Shown here: one piece after another, positions 30,935 through 37,050 of the stretch | Position numbering within the stretch: position 1 is the stretch's first letter | Layout: the number at the start of each line of letters is the position of its first letter | IMG/VR virus record: IMGVR_UViG_3300027996_000087 | Span: 1-37,050 of that record | DNA length: 37,050 nt | From: a virus | Reading direction: 5' to 3' (one strand) | Program-made: the position numbers and the translations under genes | Notes under the pieces: generated by a model | What the model saw: the letters and a program-made list of their open reading frames with translations, nothing else | What the model was told of the DNA's origin: nothing | Databases searched by the model: none

Positions 30935-31153
30935 ATGAATAAATACACCAAACTTGTCAATAGAACAATCGATCATCTTAAAGAAGTTAAAGCGAAATTT
31001 AATCGTGGCTCATTAGGTATTGTAGCGCAGCTCGCTAACGTTAATAAGATGAAACCCATTAACTTATTAGATGGTAGTCGAGTAAGCCCGCCTGAAGACG
31101 AGTGTAGACGTATCATAAGAATCTGTAAGGTCTTGCTTAAGACTTACTACTAA
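30935..31153 (+). CDS. Small basic protein, possibly HTH, 72 aa
   Basis: Reads from the ATG at 30935 (MNKYTKLVNRTIDHLKEVKA). An ATG at 30926 or an upstream TTG are alternatives, and no start has a clear ribosome site. The segment RGSLGIVAQLANVNKMKPIN resembles a helix-turn-helix, followed by LLDGSRVSPPEDECRRIIRI, typical of small Cro-like regulators. It has its own promoter and terminator. It is the best candidate in this block for the protein reading the shared operators, but that is an inference. Confidence 0.5.
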   Translation: MNKYTKLVNRTIDHLKEVKAKFNRGSLGIVAQLANVNKMKPINLLDGSRVSPPEDECRRIIRICKVLLKTYY

Positions 31154-31155
31154 GT

Positions 31156-31222
31156 ATATCCGGCTAGTTCTTTCCCATCATATGTTTCCCCGTATGAGAA
31201 CTGGCTGGATATTTATTTCATT
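31156..31222 (+). terminator. Long stem-loop terminator
   Basis: The 16-pair stem 31156-31171/31197-31212 has two GU pairs and no mismatch. An inner CATA/TATG stem sits in its loop, and T-rich TTATTTCATTTATTTTC follows. It separates the HTH-like gene from promoter P31.2. Confidence 0.6.
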
Positions 31223-31239
31223 TATTTTCATTAATTCCC

Positions 31240-31268
31240 TTTACATCTGCAATCTACTGGATTATAGT
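31240..31268 (+). promoter_or_regulatory. Promoter P31.2 with spacer operator
   Basis: TTTACA (31240-31245), 17-base spacer, TATAGT (31263-31268). AATCTACTGGATT (31251-31263) occupies the spacer, the same 13-mer as at P27.3. It drives the recombination operon from 31295. Confidence 0.65.
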
Positions 31269-31294
31269 TAACTCAACTTAAGAGGGGAAACAAG

Positions 31295-31555
31295 ATGAAA
31301 ATCATATTACTTAGAAATACAAAATACAACTTCGAATCAGTTTGGGAGGCTGGCGATAATTATCCAGACGAGCTTATTCCTGTGTCGGAACCAATGGAAG
31401 TAGAATTTAAAATGCTTCCTGATCTAGACGTGCTTAATCTTCAGATTGAAGAAATCGACAATCAGATTCAAAAAGAAAGAGCTAATAGTCAAGTCAGATT
31501 AAATAATCTTAATCAAAAGAAACAAGAGCTTCTTTCTATAGGGAGTGACTCATGA
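31295..31555 (+). CDS. Small acidic protein, 86 aa
   Basis: First gene of P31.2, with ribosome site AGAGGGGAAACA. It has an acidic N-terminal half (ESVWEAGDNYPDELIPVSEP) and a C-terminal coiled coil (LNLQIEEIDNQIQKERANSQ, then VRLNNLNQKKQEL). Stop and next start overlap as ATGA. No family is recognised. Confidence 0.65.
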   Translation: MKIILLRNTKYNFESVWEAGDNYPDELIPVSEPMEVEFKMLPDLDVLNLQIEEIDNQIQKERANSQVRLNNLNQKKQELLSIGSDS

Positions 31556-31968
31556 CTTATTACGGATGTATTGACAGAAGGCTTCCTACAAAAGAAGAGA
31601 CTGATTTAGAATTTTATAATGATTACGTTAAAAATGGTGACCCTTTCTTTCCTGATGATCTTGATTTTAAGAGATACGTTGAGCTGAGAGATATGATTAA
31701 AGCTAACATGAATAAACATGGAGCAAATTGTTTCTTTTGGCTTCATGCTAAAAGAAACAAAGATGATTATTTAGATAAAGCAACACCGGAATCCTTGCTT
31801 GAGTGGATGGGGTACGGCCCTGAGCTTCCACAAGAATATATAGATTTTCTTGATATTCGAGCTGAAGAAGGACTTGAGCATCAAATGACTCAGGAAGAAA
31901 TGGATTGCGATAAATCTGATCAGGAATATAACGCACGAATGGAAGATAGAGATCCATCACCTTTTTAA
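31552..31968 (+). CDS. Acidic protein, 138 aa
   Basis: Starts MTYYGCIDRRLPTKEETDLE and is acidic throughout, with aromatic stretches (NDYVKNGDPFFPDDLDFKRY, NCFFWLHAKRNKDDY). The tail is DPSPF. It is coupled to the gene before. No family is recognised. Its stop overlaps the outer strand of the RNA element that follows. Confidence 0.6.
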   Translation: MTYYGCIDRRLPTKEETDLEFYNDYVKNGDPFFPDDLDFKRYVELRDMIKANMNKHGANCFFWLHAKRNKDDYLDKATPESLLEWMGYGPELPQEYIDFLDIRAEEGLEHQMTQEEMDCDKSDQEYNARMEDRDPSPF

Positions 31969-32046
31969 TAAGGGAGAAGTCTAGTCCTTCTGGACAGCCC
32001 TCTTAAACTTACCGGCATGGCGGTAAGCATCCCTTAATACCCATGC
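31969..32046 (+). promoter_or_regulatory. Pseudoknot-forming leader before the annealing-protein gene
   Basis: TAAGGGA (31969-31975) pairs with TCCCTTA (32030-32036), enclosing GTCC/GGAC (31984-31987/31992-31995) and CTTACCG/CGGTAAG (32008-32014/32021-32027). The loop GCATGG (32015-32020) is fully complementary to CCATGC (32041-32046), an H-type pseudoknot. An alternative AGGG/CCCT pair (31971-31974/31998-32001) competes with the outer stem. A cis-acting control RNA is likely. Confidence 0.5.
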
Positions 32047-32066
32047 ACCTAATTTAAGAGAATGAT

Positions 32067-32627
32067 ATGAATACATATGAAGTTTTATCAAAAACAGATG
32101 TTAGAGAATTTACCAAGAAGAAGGGCAAATTTTCATATCTGTCATGGGCGGCTGCTGTAGATGTTTTGCTAAAGCATTGCCCTGACGCTACATGGGTTGT
32201 TATAGAGAACGACCAAGGATGGCCTTATGTGTCTACTCCTGCTGGCTGCTTTGTCACTGTGAGTCTTACTATAGATGGCGTCACGAGAACCCAGGTGCAT
32301 CCTGTTTTGGATAATAGAAACAAGTCTATTAAAGAACCTGATTCATTCCAAGTCAACACGTCTATTCAAAGATGTCTAGCAAAGGCTATCAGCCTTCATG
32401 GATTAGGGTTGTACATCTATCGTGGTGAAGACTTGCCGGATCAGGATGGGCTAGTAGTCGAGTTAATAACCACTGAACAGATTAACGAATTAAACGCTCT
32501 GATTGATTTAACTCAGTCAGATAAGGATATGTTTTTAGATTACTTAAAGATTTCTATGTTAAGTGATTTAAAGGCCTCTCAATTTGAGGGGGCAAGGAAC
32601 GCTCTTAAAAAGAAACTAAAGGTATAA
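32067..32627 (+). CDS. Single-strand annealing protein (DUF1071 / Sak3-like)
   Basis: The 186-aa protein opens MNTYEVLSKTDVREFTKKKG, then KFSYLSWAAAVDVLLKHCPD and DSFQVNTSIQRCLAKAISLH with GLGLYIYRGEDLP. This is the DUF1071 (PF06378) pattern of phage annealing proteins in the Rad52-like group. It would anneal complementary single strands during recombination-dependent replication. It is next to SSB and Gp157 genes, the usual setting. The helical C-terminus (KASQFEGARNALKKKLK) may contact SSB. Confidence 0.8.
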   Translation: MNTYEVLSKTDVREFTKKKGKFSYLSWAAAVDVLLKHCPDATWVVIENDQGWPYVSTPAGCFVTVSLTIDGVTRTQVHPVLDNRNKSIKEPDSFQVNTSIQRCLAKAISLHGLGLYIYRGEDLPDQDGLVVELITTEQINELNALIDLTQSDKDMFLDYLKISMLSDLKASQFEGARNALKKKLKV

Positions 32628-32630
32628 ATA

Positions 32631-33026
32631 ATGACTACTGTTATAACCGGAAAATTAAACAAAGACGCTAATGAATTTCAGGCCGGTGAATCCATTGGAT
32701 TTGGGATACGTCTTGGCGTTCAGTATTACGATAGAAAAACAAAAGGGAAAGAATGGACAAACTATTCAGCAGCTGTGTTTGCTAAAGCAGGGCCACAAGC
32801 TGAGTTCTATCGCTCTGCATTGACAGAAGGAGCAATAGTTGAGTTATCAGGCGCATCAGAAAAGATCGATTCTTACGATGGCGCTAATGGTGTCTTATTA
32901 ACTATTGAGTTAAATGATGCGAAATTAGGTTACATCGGTTTTGCAGGTGATCCAAAGCCTAAAGCGGTTAATGCACATAGTCCCGCCCCAGCAGCCGATG
33001 GGTTTGACGACGAAATTGATTTTTAA
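32631..33026 (+). CDS. ssb: Single-stranded DNA-binding protein (OB fold)
   Basis: The 131-aa protein has a beta-rich N-terminal domain (TGKLNKDANEFQAGESIGFG, then WTNYSAAVFAKAGPQAEFYR). A Pro/Ala linker and the acidic tip DGFDDEIDF follow, as in bacterial SSB tails (DDDIPF), which recruit repair proteins. It starts 4 bases after the annealing-protein stop. Confidence 0.8.
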   Translation: MTTVITGKLNKDANEFQAGESIGFGIRLGVQYYDRKTKGKEWTNYSAAVFAKAGPQAEFYRSALTEGAIVELSGASEKIDSYDGANGVLLTIELNDAKLGYIGFAGDPKPKAVNAHSPAPAADGFDDEIDF

Positions 33027-33030
33027 ATTG

Positions 33031-33101
33031 AACTACTCGCTATTCTCTGTATGCGAGTAATCATAGCGGCACACGGATTAATAGCGTAGTTCGTGTGCCG
33101 C
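33031..33101 (+). promoter_or_regulatory. Pseudoknot element between ssb and the Gp157-like gene
   Basis: Stem Y is GCGGCACACG/CGTGTGCCGC (33066-33075/33092-33101), 10 perfect pairs with a 16-base loop. That loop holds AATAGCGTAGTT (33080-33091), which pairs with AACTAC-T-CGCTATT (33031-33044) over 13 pairs with one bulge, ending directly next to stem Y: an H-type pseudoknot. An alternative local hairpin TACTCGC/GCGAGTA (33034-33040/33053-33059) excludes it. There is no U-tract, so it is not a simple terminator. Confidence 0.6.
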
Positions 33102-33120
33102 GACTTTAAGGGGAAACAAA

Positions 33121-33603
33121 ATGAATTTATACGAAATCTCAAACGATTATAAAAATGTCTTCAGCGAATTGGAGCGAATAGGATTTGATGAAGAAACCAT
33201 TAAGGACACACTCGCAGAAAAGAAGGACGATCTCCAGGTCAAGTGCCAATCGGTTGCCTTTTATATTGCCAACATCGAGGCTGAACAGAAAGCCGTTAAG
33301 GAAGCGGCTGCTAAGATGGCTGACAGAGCTAAGGTTATTCAAAATAAGATAGATGGTATGAAGGCTTATCTATTGGAGAATATGCTCTTAAACGACATTA
33401 CAGAAATAAGCTCACCTGAATTAGTTATTAAGACTGCTAAGACTCCAGCAAAGGTGATTATTGATGGCGATATTCCTGATGACTTTCTTATTCGTAGAGT
33501 AACTGATGCGCCAGATAAGAAGGCTATTAAGTTAGCGATTGATAATGGCGAGACTGTTAAAGGCGCTCATTTAGAAACAGGCTTTAGACTATCAATTAAG
33601 TAA
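33121..33603 (+). CDS. Gp157-like protein
   Basis: The 160-aa protein matches the siphovirus Gp157 family (PF05565). It has LYEISNDYKNVFSELERIGF, IKDTLAEKKDDLQVKCQSVA, a long helical coiled segment (AKVIQNKIDGMKAYLLENML), then a beta part with PAKVIIDGDIPDDFLIRR. The family is common in recombination operons; function is unproven. ATG lies behind AAGGGGAAAC. A 10-pair pseudoknot stem ends 20 bases upstream. Confidence 0.8.
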   Translation: MNLYEISNDYKNVFSELERIGFDEETIKDTLAEKKDDLQVKCQSVAFYIANIEAEQKAVKEAAAKMADRAKVIQNKIDGMKAYLLENMLLNDITEISSPELVIKTAKTPAKVIIDGDIPDDFLIRRVTDAPDKKAIKLAIDNGETVKGAHLETGFRLSIK

Positions 33604-33611
33604 GGGATGCT

Positions 33612-34043
33612 ATGAATTATCCAGCTAATAGAAAGTATAAAAAGATAACTAAGAAGCAGATAGTTTTGGACTTTGCACGCAAAAGAGAGGTTTTTACATC
33701 ACAAACATTATTACTAGCTTTAAGTCCTGATGGGATAGCTCAGCATGATGTTAACAATGCTATTACCTGGCTGTTAAAGCATCAGGATATCGAGGCTATA
33801 GGCGGTGATAGATATACTTTGTATCAGTTTTCAGACGTGTCACCAGTTAATAGAGCTTTGAAGTCTTTTGCATTTCTGAAGAAGAAGGTCTGCGCGAAGT
33901 GTGGGATAGAAAAGAGCTGGAGTGAGTTTTCAGAAACACGTAAGACTTGTATGAAGTGTCGGAATGATGGGCAGAAAAAGACGGTTAAGAAAGTTAAAGA
34001 GCCGAGTTATCAATTTGTGCCACCTGCTGAAAGCTTGGTTTAA
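33612..34043 (+). CDS. Winged-helix plus zinc-finger protein, 143 aa
   Basis: N-terminal half has a winged-helix-like layout (TKKQIVLDFARKREVFTSQT, then DVNNAITWLLKHQDIEAIGG and RYTLYQF). The C-terminal half has C-x2-C (KVCAKCGIEKSWSEFSETRK) and C-x2-C (TCMKCRND), a zinc-binding pair, and a basic tail. Likely DNA-binding. Ribosome site AAGGGA. No specific family is recognised. Confidence 0.6.
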   Translation: MNYPANRKYKKITKKQIVLDFARKREVFTSQTLLLALSPDGIAQHDVNNAITWLLKHQDIEAIGGDRYTLYQFSDVSPVNRALKSFAFLKKKVCAKCGIEKSWSEFSETRKTCMKCRNDGQKKTVKKVKEPSYQFVPPAESLV

Positions 34044-34066
34044 CCATTAATGTGATTGGAGTAGGT

Positions 34067-34246
34067 ATGAATATAAAAAAAGAAGTCCATGCGAGAATTG
34101 CTGAAAAATTAAAGCGAGAGCAAATGCATCTGCGAAATAAAATATCACTCAACAAATACACTATGAAAAAATTACTTGCTGAGCAAGTAATAAATAAACG
34201 CGAATTAGCGGAGCTAGAATCGCTAATACAACCATATGGGCACTGA
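34067..34246 (+). CDS. Small helical basic protein, 59 aa
   Basis: ATG at 34067 behind GGAG; an in-frame GTG at 34052 is less likely. MNIKKEVHARIAEKLKREQM then charged helices (KYTMKKLLAEQVINKRELAE), a likely coiled coil. Function unknown. Confidence 0.55.
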   Translation: MNIKKEVHARIAEKLKREQMHLRNKISLNKYTMKKLLAEQVINKRELAELESLIQPYGH

Positions 34247-34259
34247 TAAGAGGTGAGAG

Positions 34260-34910
34260 ATGAAAGTATTAATAGCTTGCGAATATAGTGGAAGAGTAAG
34301 GGATGCGTTTTTAAAATTAGGCCATGAGGCCATGAGCTGCGATTTATTACCATCAGATCGACCAGGACCACATTACCAAGGTGATGTGTTTGATATTATT
34401 GATGATGGTTGGGATTTAATGATAGCTCACCCACCTTGTACATATATAACTGGTGCTGCTGAATGGGCATATGATGATGTACCTATGATCAATGGTAAAC
34501 CACGTAAGATGAAACCTACCACGCTAATTGGTGAAGAACGCAGACAGGCAAGAAGTGATGCTTTACGATTTGTTGAAAAACTGTATGCGTTGCCTATTAA
34601 TAAAATTTGTATTGAAAACCCAGTGGGTATTATTAATAAGTTCCTGTTTATGATGCCTAAGCCTCAATACATACAGCAATACTGGTTTGGTGAAGATGCC
34701 AGCAAGAAAACAGGCTTATGGCTTAAGAATTTACCCGAGCTAGTGGCTACCGATATGATTGAGCCACGAATAGTTGACGGAAAAAAACGATGGGGAAATC
34801 AAACTGACTCCGGTCAAAACAAATTGCCACCATCTAAGGATAGATGGAAAATCAGAAGCACCACCCCGCAAGGCATTGCTGATGCAATGGCAGATCAATG
34901 GGGTACTTAA
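34260..34910 (+). CDS. Cytosine-5 methyltransferase-like protein
   Basis: The 216-aa protein has a motif I-like start (LIACEYSGRVRDAFLKLGHE), DLLPSDRPGPHYQGDVFDI, the catalytic Pro-Pro-Cys of C5 methyltransferases in IAHPPCTYITG, and an ENP (motif VI-like) in ICIENPVGIINK. It is shorter than full C5 enzymes and has no clear target-recognition domain. A solitary phage enzyme of this kind could modify phage DNA against host restriction. Ribosome site GAGGTGAGAG. Confidence 0.6.
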   Translation: MKVLIACEYSGRVRDAFLKLGHEAMSCDLLPSDRPGPHYQGDVFDIIDDGWDLMIAHPPCTYITGAAEWAYDDVPMINGKPRKMKPTTLIGEERRQARSDALRFVEKLYALPINKICIENPVGIINKFLFMMPKPQYIQQYWFGEDASKKTGLWLKNLPELVATDMIEPRIVDGKKRWGNQTDSGQNKLPPSKDRWKIRSTTPQGIADAMADQWGT

Positions 34911-34933
34911 CAATGAATAAGAGGAGAGAGGAT

Positions 34934-35446
34934 ATGAGTGATGCCTATAAAACAATCGATGGCATAAACGAAAGCACTGCAAAGATCAGTGATATTTTAG
35001 AAGAGGTGAAAGAAGACCCTGAACTCTACAATGAGTTGAAATCTATTATGAGTAACCTACCGGATAAGATTTATGCAGGTATCGCCCATAATCTTGACGG
35101 CGATGAAATCGGAGGTTGCTGGCAAGCCATACCTGAAGGCGAACCTGAATACACAAAAACCAGCACAGTAACGCAGGAGACAAACGAGTTTATAGAGTTC
35201 CATCAAAAAGCGCTTGATTACATGGAGGAAATAAACATTAAGCAGAAAATAGAATTGAGAGAAAATTATGCCGCATTTGATCAAAGTAAGATATATTCGA
35301 AATCAGAAGTTGAAGCGCTGCTTAAGGAGCAACGAGAGGCGTGTGCTAAAAATGCTTTACATGAAATTGACTGGCTTGAAGATCCAACAGCAGAAGGTAT
35401 AAGGGATGCTATTTTAAACGCAAAGATCGCAATAGAGGGGAGATAG
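34934..35446 (+). CDS. Acidic helical protein, 170 aa
   Basis: Start at MSDAYKTIDGINESTAKISD (34934), behind GAGGAGAGAGG; a start at 34913 is also possible. Acidic helices (ILEEVKEDPELYNELKSIMS), a Cys-containing middle (DEIGGCWQAIPEGEPEYTKT), then a Lys/Glu helix (EVEALLKEQREACAKNALHE). No family is recognised. The stop is joined to the next ATG. Confidence 0.55.
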   Translation: MSDAYKTIDGINESTAKISDILEEVKEDPELYNELKSIMSNLPDKIYAGIAHNLDGDEIGGCWQAIPEGEPEYTKTSTVTQETNEFIEFHQKALDYMEEINIKQKIELRENYAAFDQSKIYSKSEVEALLKEQREACAKNALHEIDWLEDPTAEGIRDAILNAKIAIEGR

Positions 35447-35689
35447 ATGGAATACAGAGTGAAAAACATAATTGAAACTCTAAAGCAGCTGCCTCAACCT
35501 GAGTATATAAATCAAGTGTTACAAGTCCCTATTATGATGGAATCATGGGAGCGTAATATTAATTACAATGAAAGTCAGAATCCATGCAAAGCAGTAGAAA
35601 ATGTTTTACGCGTCAAAGCCGAAGGATTTTCTAATTGTCATGGGGATAAATGGCTTGAGTGGGTTTATGATGTTTCAGGCAGCAAATGA
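35447..35689 (+). CDS. Hypothetical protein, 80 aa
   Basis: ATG behind AGAGGGGAG. Reads MEYRVKNIIETLKQLPQPEY, then ESQNPCKAVENVLRVKAEGF and a Trp-rich tail (DKWLEWVYDVSG). No family is recognised. It overlaps the next gene by 4 bases. Confidence 0.55.
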   Translation: MEYRVKNIIETLKQLPQPEYINQVLQVPIMMESWERNINYNESQNPCKAVENVLRVKAEGFSNCHGDKWLEWVYDVSGSK

Positions 35690-35877
35690 GGCTAAAAGAC
35701 ATTAGCTATAAAGTTGAGTTTTATTGGAAAGGGAAAAGATACCGTCAAGTAGTGCGGCCAATTAACCCAAAGAAAGGCGTATTTACGATTGCCTGTAGGC
35801 TGGCAGAGAGCCTTGATTCAGAGTGGATTGATATGCCTTCAGGTAGAAAGATTAAGCCAGTTATAAGGCTTGTATAA
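35686..35877 (+). CDS. Small basic protein, 63 aa
   Basis: The basic protein (MRLKDISYKVEFYWKGKRYR) is beta-rich with many Lys and Arg (QVVRPINPKKGVFTIACRLA, then GRKIKPVIRLV). It could bind nucleic acid. ATGA coupling with the gene before. Confidence 0.55.
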   Translation: MRLKDISYKVEFYWKGKRYRQVVRPINPKKGVFTIACRLAESLDSEWIDMPSGRKIKPVIRLV

Positions 35878-35932
35878 AATTAGCAACACAGACAACAAAG
35901 GTAGATGATATAGTTCAAATAAAGGTAAATAA

Positions 35933-36046
35933 ATGAAAAAAGATAATGATGAAATACTGATTTTCTTAATAGGAGCGTTCTTTTTTTGGGCGCTAACATT
36001 TGGCTTTATGATATCTATAATAATGATTATTATTGATGCCGCTTAA
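35933..36046 (+). CDS. Single-TM micropeptide, 37 aa
   Basis: Reads MKKDNDEILIFLIGAFFFWA, then LTFGFMISIIMIIIDAA: charged N-terminus and one or two membrane helices. Ribosome site AAAGGTAA. It ends the rightward operon and its tail overlaps the spanin gene on the other strand by 17 bases. Possible membrane-active or superinfection role. Confidence 0.5.
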   Translation: MKKDNDEILIFLIGAFFFWALTFGFMISIIMIIIDAA

Positions 36047-36275
36047 GCTGCTTTTCTTTGGCGTCTAACTGCTTTTTATAAATCATTAATATTTGTTGTC
36101 GCCATTGGTAAAGATCGTCACAGGTATATTTGGGATTAATAGTTGGTAGCTCAACCCCGTCTAGCAGGGAGTCACCTCGCTTATTTCCTGTTGGACTGCA
36201 ACCCATAGTCATTATCATAATAATACTTAGGCAGAGGCTTAGACAGGCAGTCTGGAATATCTTTATGGTCTTCAT
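36030..36275 (-). CDS. Outer-membrane spanin (Rz1-like lipoprotein)
   Basis: The 81-aa lipoprotein has a positively charged start (MKTIKIFQ) and a hydrophobic signal (residues 8-24). The lipobox TMGC places the mature Cys at 26. The mature part is short and ends in a charged helix (WRQQILMIYKKQLDAKEKQL). Its 5' end lies inside the inner-spanin gene in another frame, the typical Rz/Rz1 overlap. It lacks the proline-rich segment of lambda Rz1. Ribosome site AGGATAAG. Confidence 0.7.
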   Translation of the reverse strand: MKTIKIFQTACLSLCLSIIMIMTMGCSPTGNKRGDSLLDGVELPTINPKYTCDDLYQWRQQILMIYKKQLDAKEKQLKRHQ

Positions 36276-36507
36276 AGAACTTATCCTGCTTTTTATTGTA
36301 GATTTGAATCCAATCAGGGGTTAGCACCTTGAGTAATCGCTCTGTAAAAACACCGTCATCAACAACTACAGATAATTCAGCTTTCGATTCTAACGCCGCC
36401 CTAATAAACCATCCAGATATGCCGCCAATTAATAAAGTAGCAATAAAAAGTATTACAGTAAATAGCGATACTAGAACAGGATTATCTTTTAGCGTCACAA
36501 AGACCAC
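36181..36507 (-). CDS. Inner-membrane spanin (Rz-like)
   Basis: The 108-aa protein has a short N-terminal tail, one membrane helix (about residues 11-36, VLVSLFTVILFIATLLIGGI), and a periplasmic charged domain with a Cys near the end (DIPDCLSKPL). Start is GTG at 36507; no other start is in frame and the ribosome site is weak. It overlaps the outer spanin by 95 bases in a different frame. The pair would link inner and outer membranes in the last lysis step. Confidence 0.65.
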   Translation of the reverse strand: MVFVTLKDNPVLVSLFTVILFIATLLIGGISGWFIRAALESKAELSVVVDDGVFTERLLKVLTPDWIQIYNKKQDKFYEDHKDIPDCLSKPLPKYYYDNDYGLQSNRK

Positions 36508-36563
36508 ATGATGATCATAATCACTATGATTATTGAACCGGCTAATACTAAATCAGCTTTCAT
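36495..36563 (-). CDS. 22-aa membrane peptide between holin and spanin
   Basis: Reads MKADLVLAGSIIIVIMIIMW plus SL, one hydrophobic helix. ATG overlaps the holin end by 11 bases, and the stop lies inside the spanin start. It could be a lysis regulator or a translational coupler. Modest confidence because of its size. Confidence 0.4.
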   Translation of the reverse strand: MKADLVLAGSIIIVIMIIMWSL

Positions 36564-36708
36564 TTATATTAGCCCAATTGTACGCCCCTATGCAGGCAGC
36601 AAATACTATTCCGACATCACCTGTCATCTTCCCTAAATAAGCTAGAGCAAACGTAAGCAGGACTACAGAGGATGTGATTATGAACTTTCTTGAGCTGAAT
36701 CTATTCAT
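36553..36708 (-). CDS. Candidate holin, 51 aa
   Basis: Reads MNRFSSRKFIITSSVVLLTF, ALAYLGKMTGDVGIVFAACI, then GAYNWANINES: two membrane helices joined by a short KMTGDVG turn, with a basic N-terminus. The N-terminal SRKF-x-I and Gly-Ala-Tyr C-terminal end resemble small class II-type phage holins. It overlaps the upstream gene by 4 bases (ATGA). In the lysis cassette it is the best candidate for releasing the signal-less lysozyme. Confidence 0.7.
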   Translation of the reverse strand: MNRFSSRKFIITSSVVLLTFALAYLGKMTGDVGIVFAACIGAYNWANINES

Positions 36709-37050
36709 AGCTTCGCCAGGCTAACTCTTATTTCGTTTAATTCGTTAAACATATGATCAAGTCTGCCGTGTATTTTTACGGTAGCAAAAACAGAGTTCTC
36801 ATCATAGTGCATGCGGACAAGATTGTTAACCACACTAGAAAGGTCCTCCAGTTCTCTTTTAATAGTCTCTTCACACTCATCAGAATCATTATTTTGAGCC
36901 GTGATTGTTGCGAGTAATTTGACGACATCTTTAATAACCGAGTTGATCTCAATAATCGAGTCTGACATGTATATAAGTGACTCTGTATTTCTTGATTTAT
37001 CATTATCTTTGCCTTTTGGTTTCTTTAGCTCTTTAACAAACGCCGTTGCT
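36705..37050 (-). CDS. Junction-spanning membrane protein, C-terminal part
   Basis: This is the 3' end of the gene starting at 228 across the join. The last 64 codons (36705-36899) follow directly on base 1, and the rest (36900-37050) is the repeated sequence. The C-terminal part is acidic and helical (ECEETIKRELEDLSSVVNNL, then LDHMFNELNEIRVSLAKL), probably a coiled coil. As shown at the right end the gene is 5'-truncated only because the window is cut here. Confidence 0.7.
   Translation of the reverse strand, partial: ATAFVKELKKPKGKDNDKSRNTESLIYMSDSIIEINSVIKDVVKLLATITAQNNDSDECEETIKRELEDLSSVVNNLVRMHYDENSVFATVKIHGRLDHMFNELNEIRVSLAKL
36900..37050. repeat. Terminal direct repeat (right copy)
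   Basis: Matches 1-151 with one difference (G at 36924 against A at 25), synonymous in the coding frame. See the left copy. Confidence 0.9.

Noticed and set aside
36038-36055. Strong bidirectional terminator at the convergence of the two transcripts
   Set aside because: The stem GCCGC/GCTGC has a central mismatch and only four loop bases, so it is weak at best.
1-37050. CRISPR array, tRNA genes, integrase, attachment site
   Set aside because: No regularly spaced repeats, no cloverleaf with a T-loop, and no recombinase motif were seen.

Overview
The window is the complete genome of a tailed phage, linearised at an arbitrary point. The first 151 bases (1-151) recur at the right end (36900-37050) with one mismatch (base 25 against 36924), so the molecule closes into a circle of about 36.9 kb and one membrane-protein gene runs across the join. 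The phage looks podovirus-like. It has a small and a large terminase, portal, scaffold, coat protein, a short-tail adaptor, a nozzle-like protein, a beta-helix tailspike and three ejection-type proteins, but no tape measure, sheath or tail-tube gene. The host is Gram-negative: a spanin pair with a lipobox is present. NinB/NinG-like proteins and a perfect FNR/ANR-type box hint at a gammaproteobacterium. The DNA is AT-rich. I see no integrase, tRNA, RNA polymerase or DNA polymerase.

Layout. (1) Late operon, minus strand, from 21305 down to 1 and on through the join to 36030: terminases, portal, sulfotransferase-like protein, zinc ribbon, scaffold, coat, decoration protein, tailspike, adaptor, nozzle, tail fibre, ejection proteins, small appendage proteins, then lysozyme, a TM protein, a holin, a tiny TM peptide and overlapping spanins. 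Hairpin terminators follow the coat and decoration genes. (2) A 618-bp non-coding region (21306-21923) separates this operon from (3) about a dozen small unknown genes on the plus strand (21.9-24.4 kb), nearly all with a strong AAGGGG-type ribosome site. (4) Two leftward operons: P30.2 (small protein, primase zinc-finger protein, HNH endonuclease, SF2 helicase, 45-aa protein) and P27.3 (small proteins, HTH protein, RlmN/Cfr-like radical SAM enzyme, NinB, NinG, small proteins). (5) A rightward block from 30.2 kb: a large structured RNA ending in a strong terminator, a small possible HTH protein, then a recombination operon (single-strand annealing protein, SSB, Gp157-like protein, zinc-finger/winged-helix protein, cytosine methyltransferase-like protein and small genes) that converges on the spanins.

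Most interesting signals. The strongest is an RNA of about 520 nt (30240-30760) with at least ten local or long-range helices and a terminator. It matches no protein gene and I cannot assign it to a known class. Two further pseudoknot-forming leaders sit just before the annealing protein/SSB genes and just after SSB. The promoters at 27.3 and 31.2 kb carry the same 13-bp near-palindrome at the same place between -35 and -10, which suggests one phage regulator controls both replication/recombination operons. The radical SAM protein resembles RlmN/Cfr but has Thr where the conserved catalytic cysteine should be.
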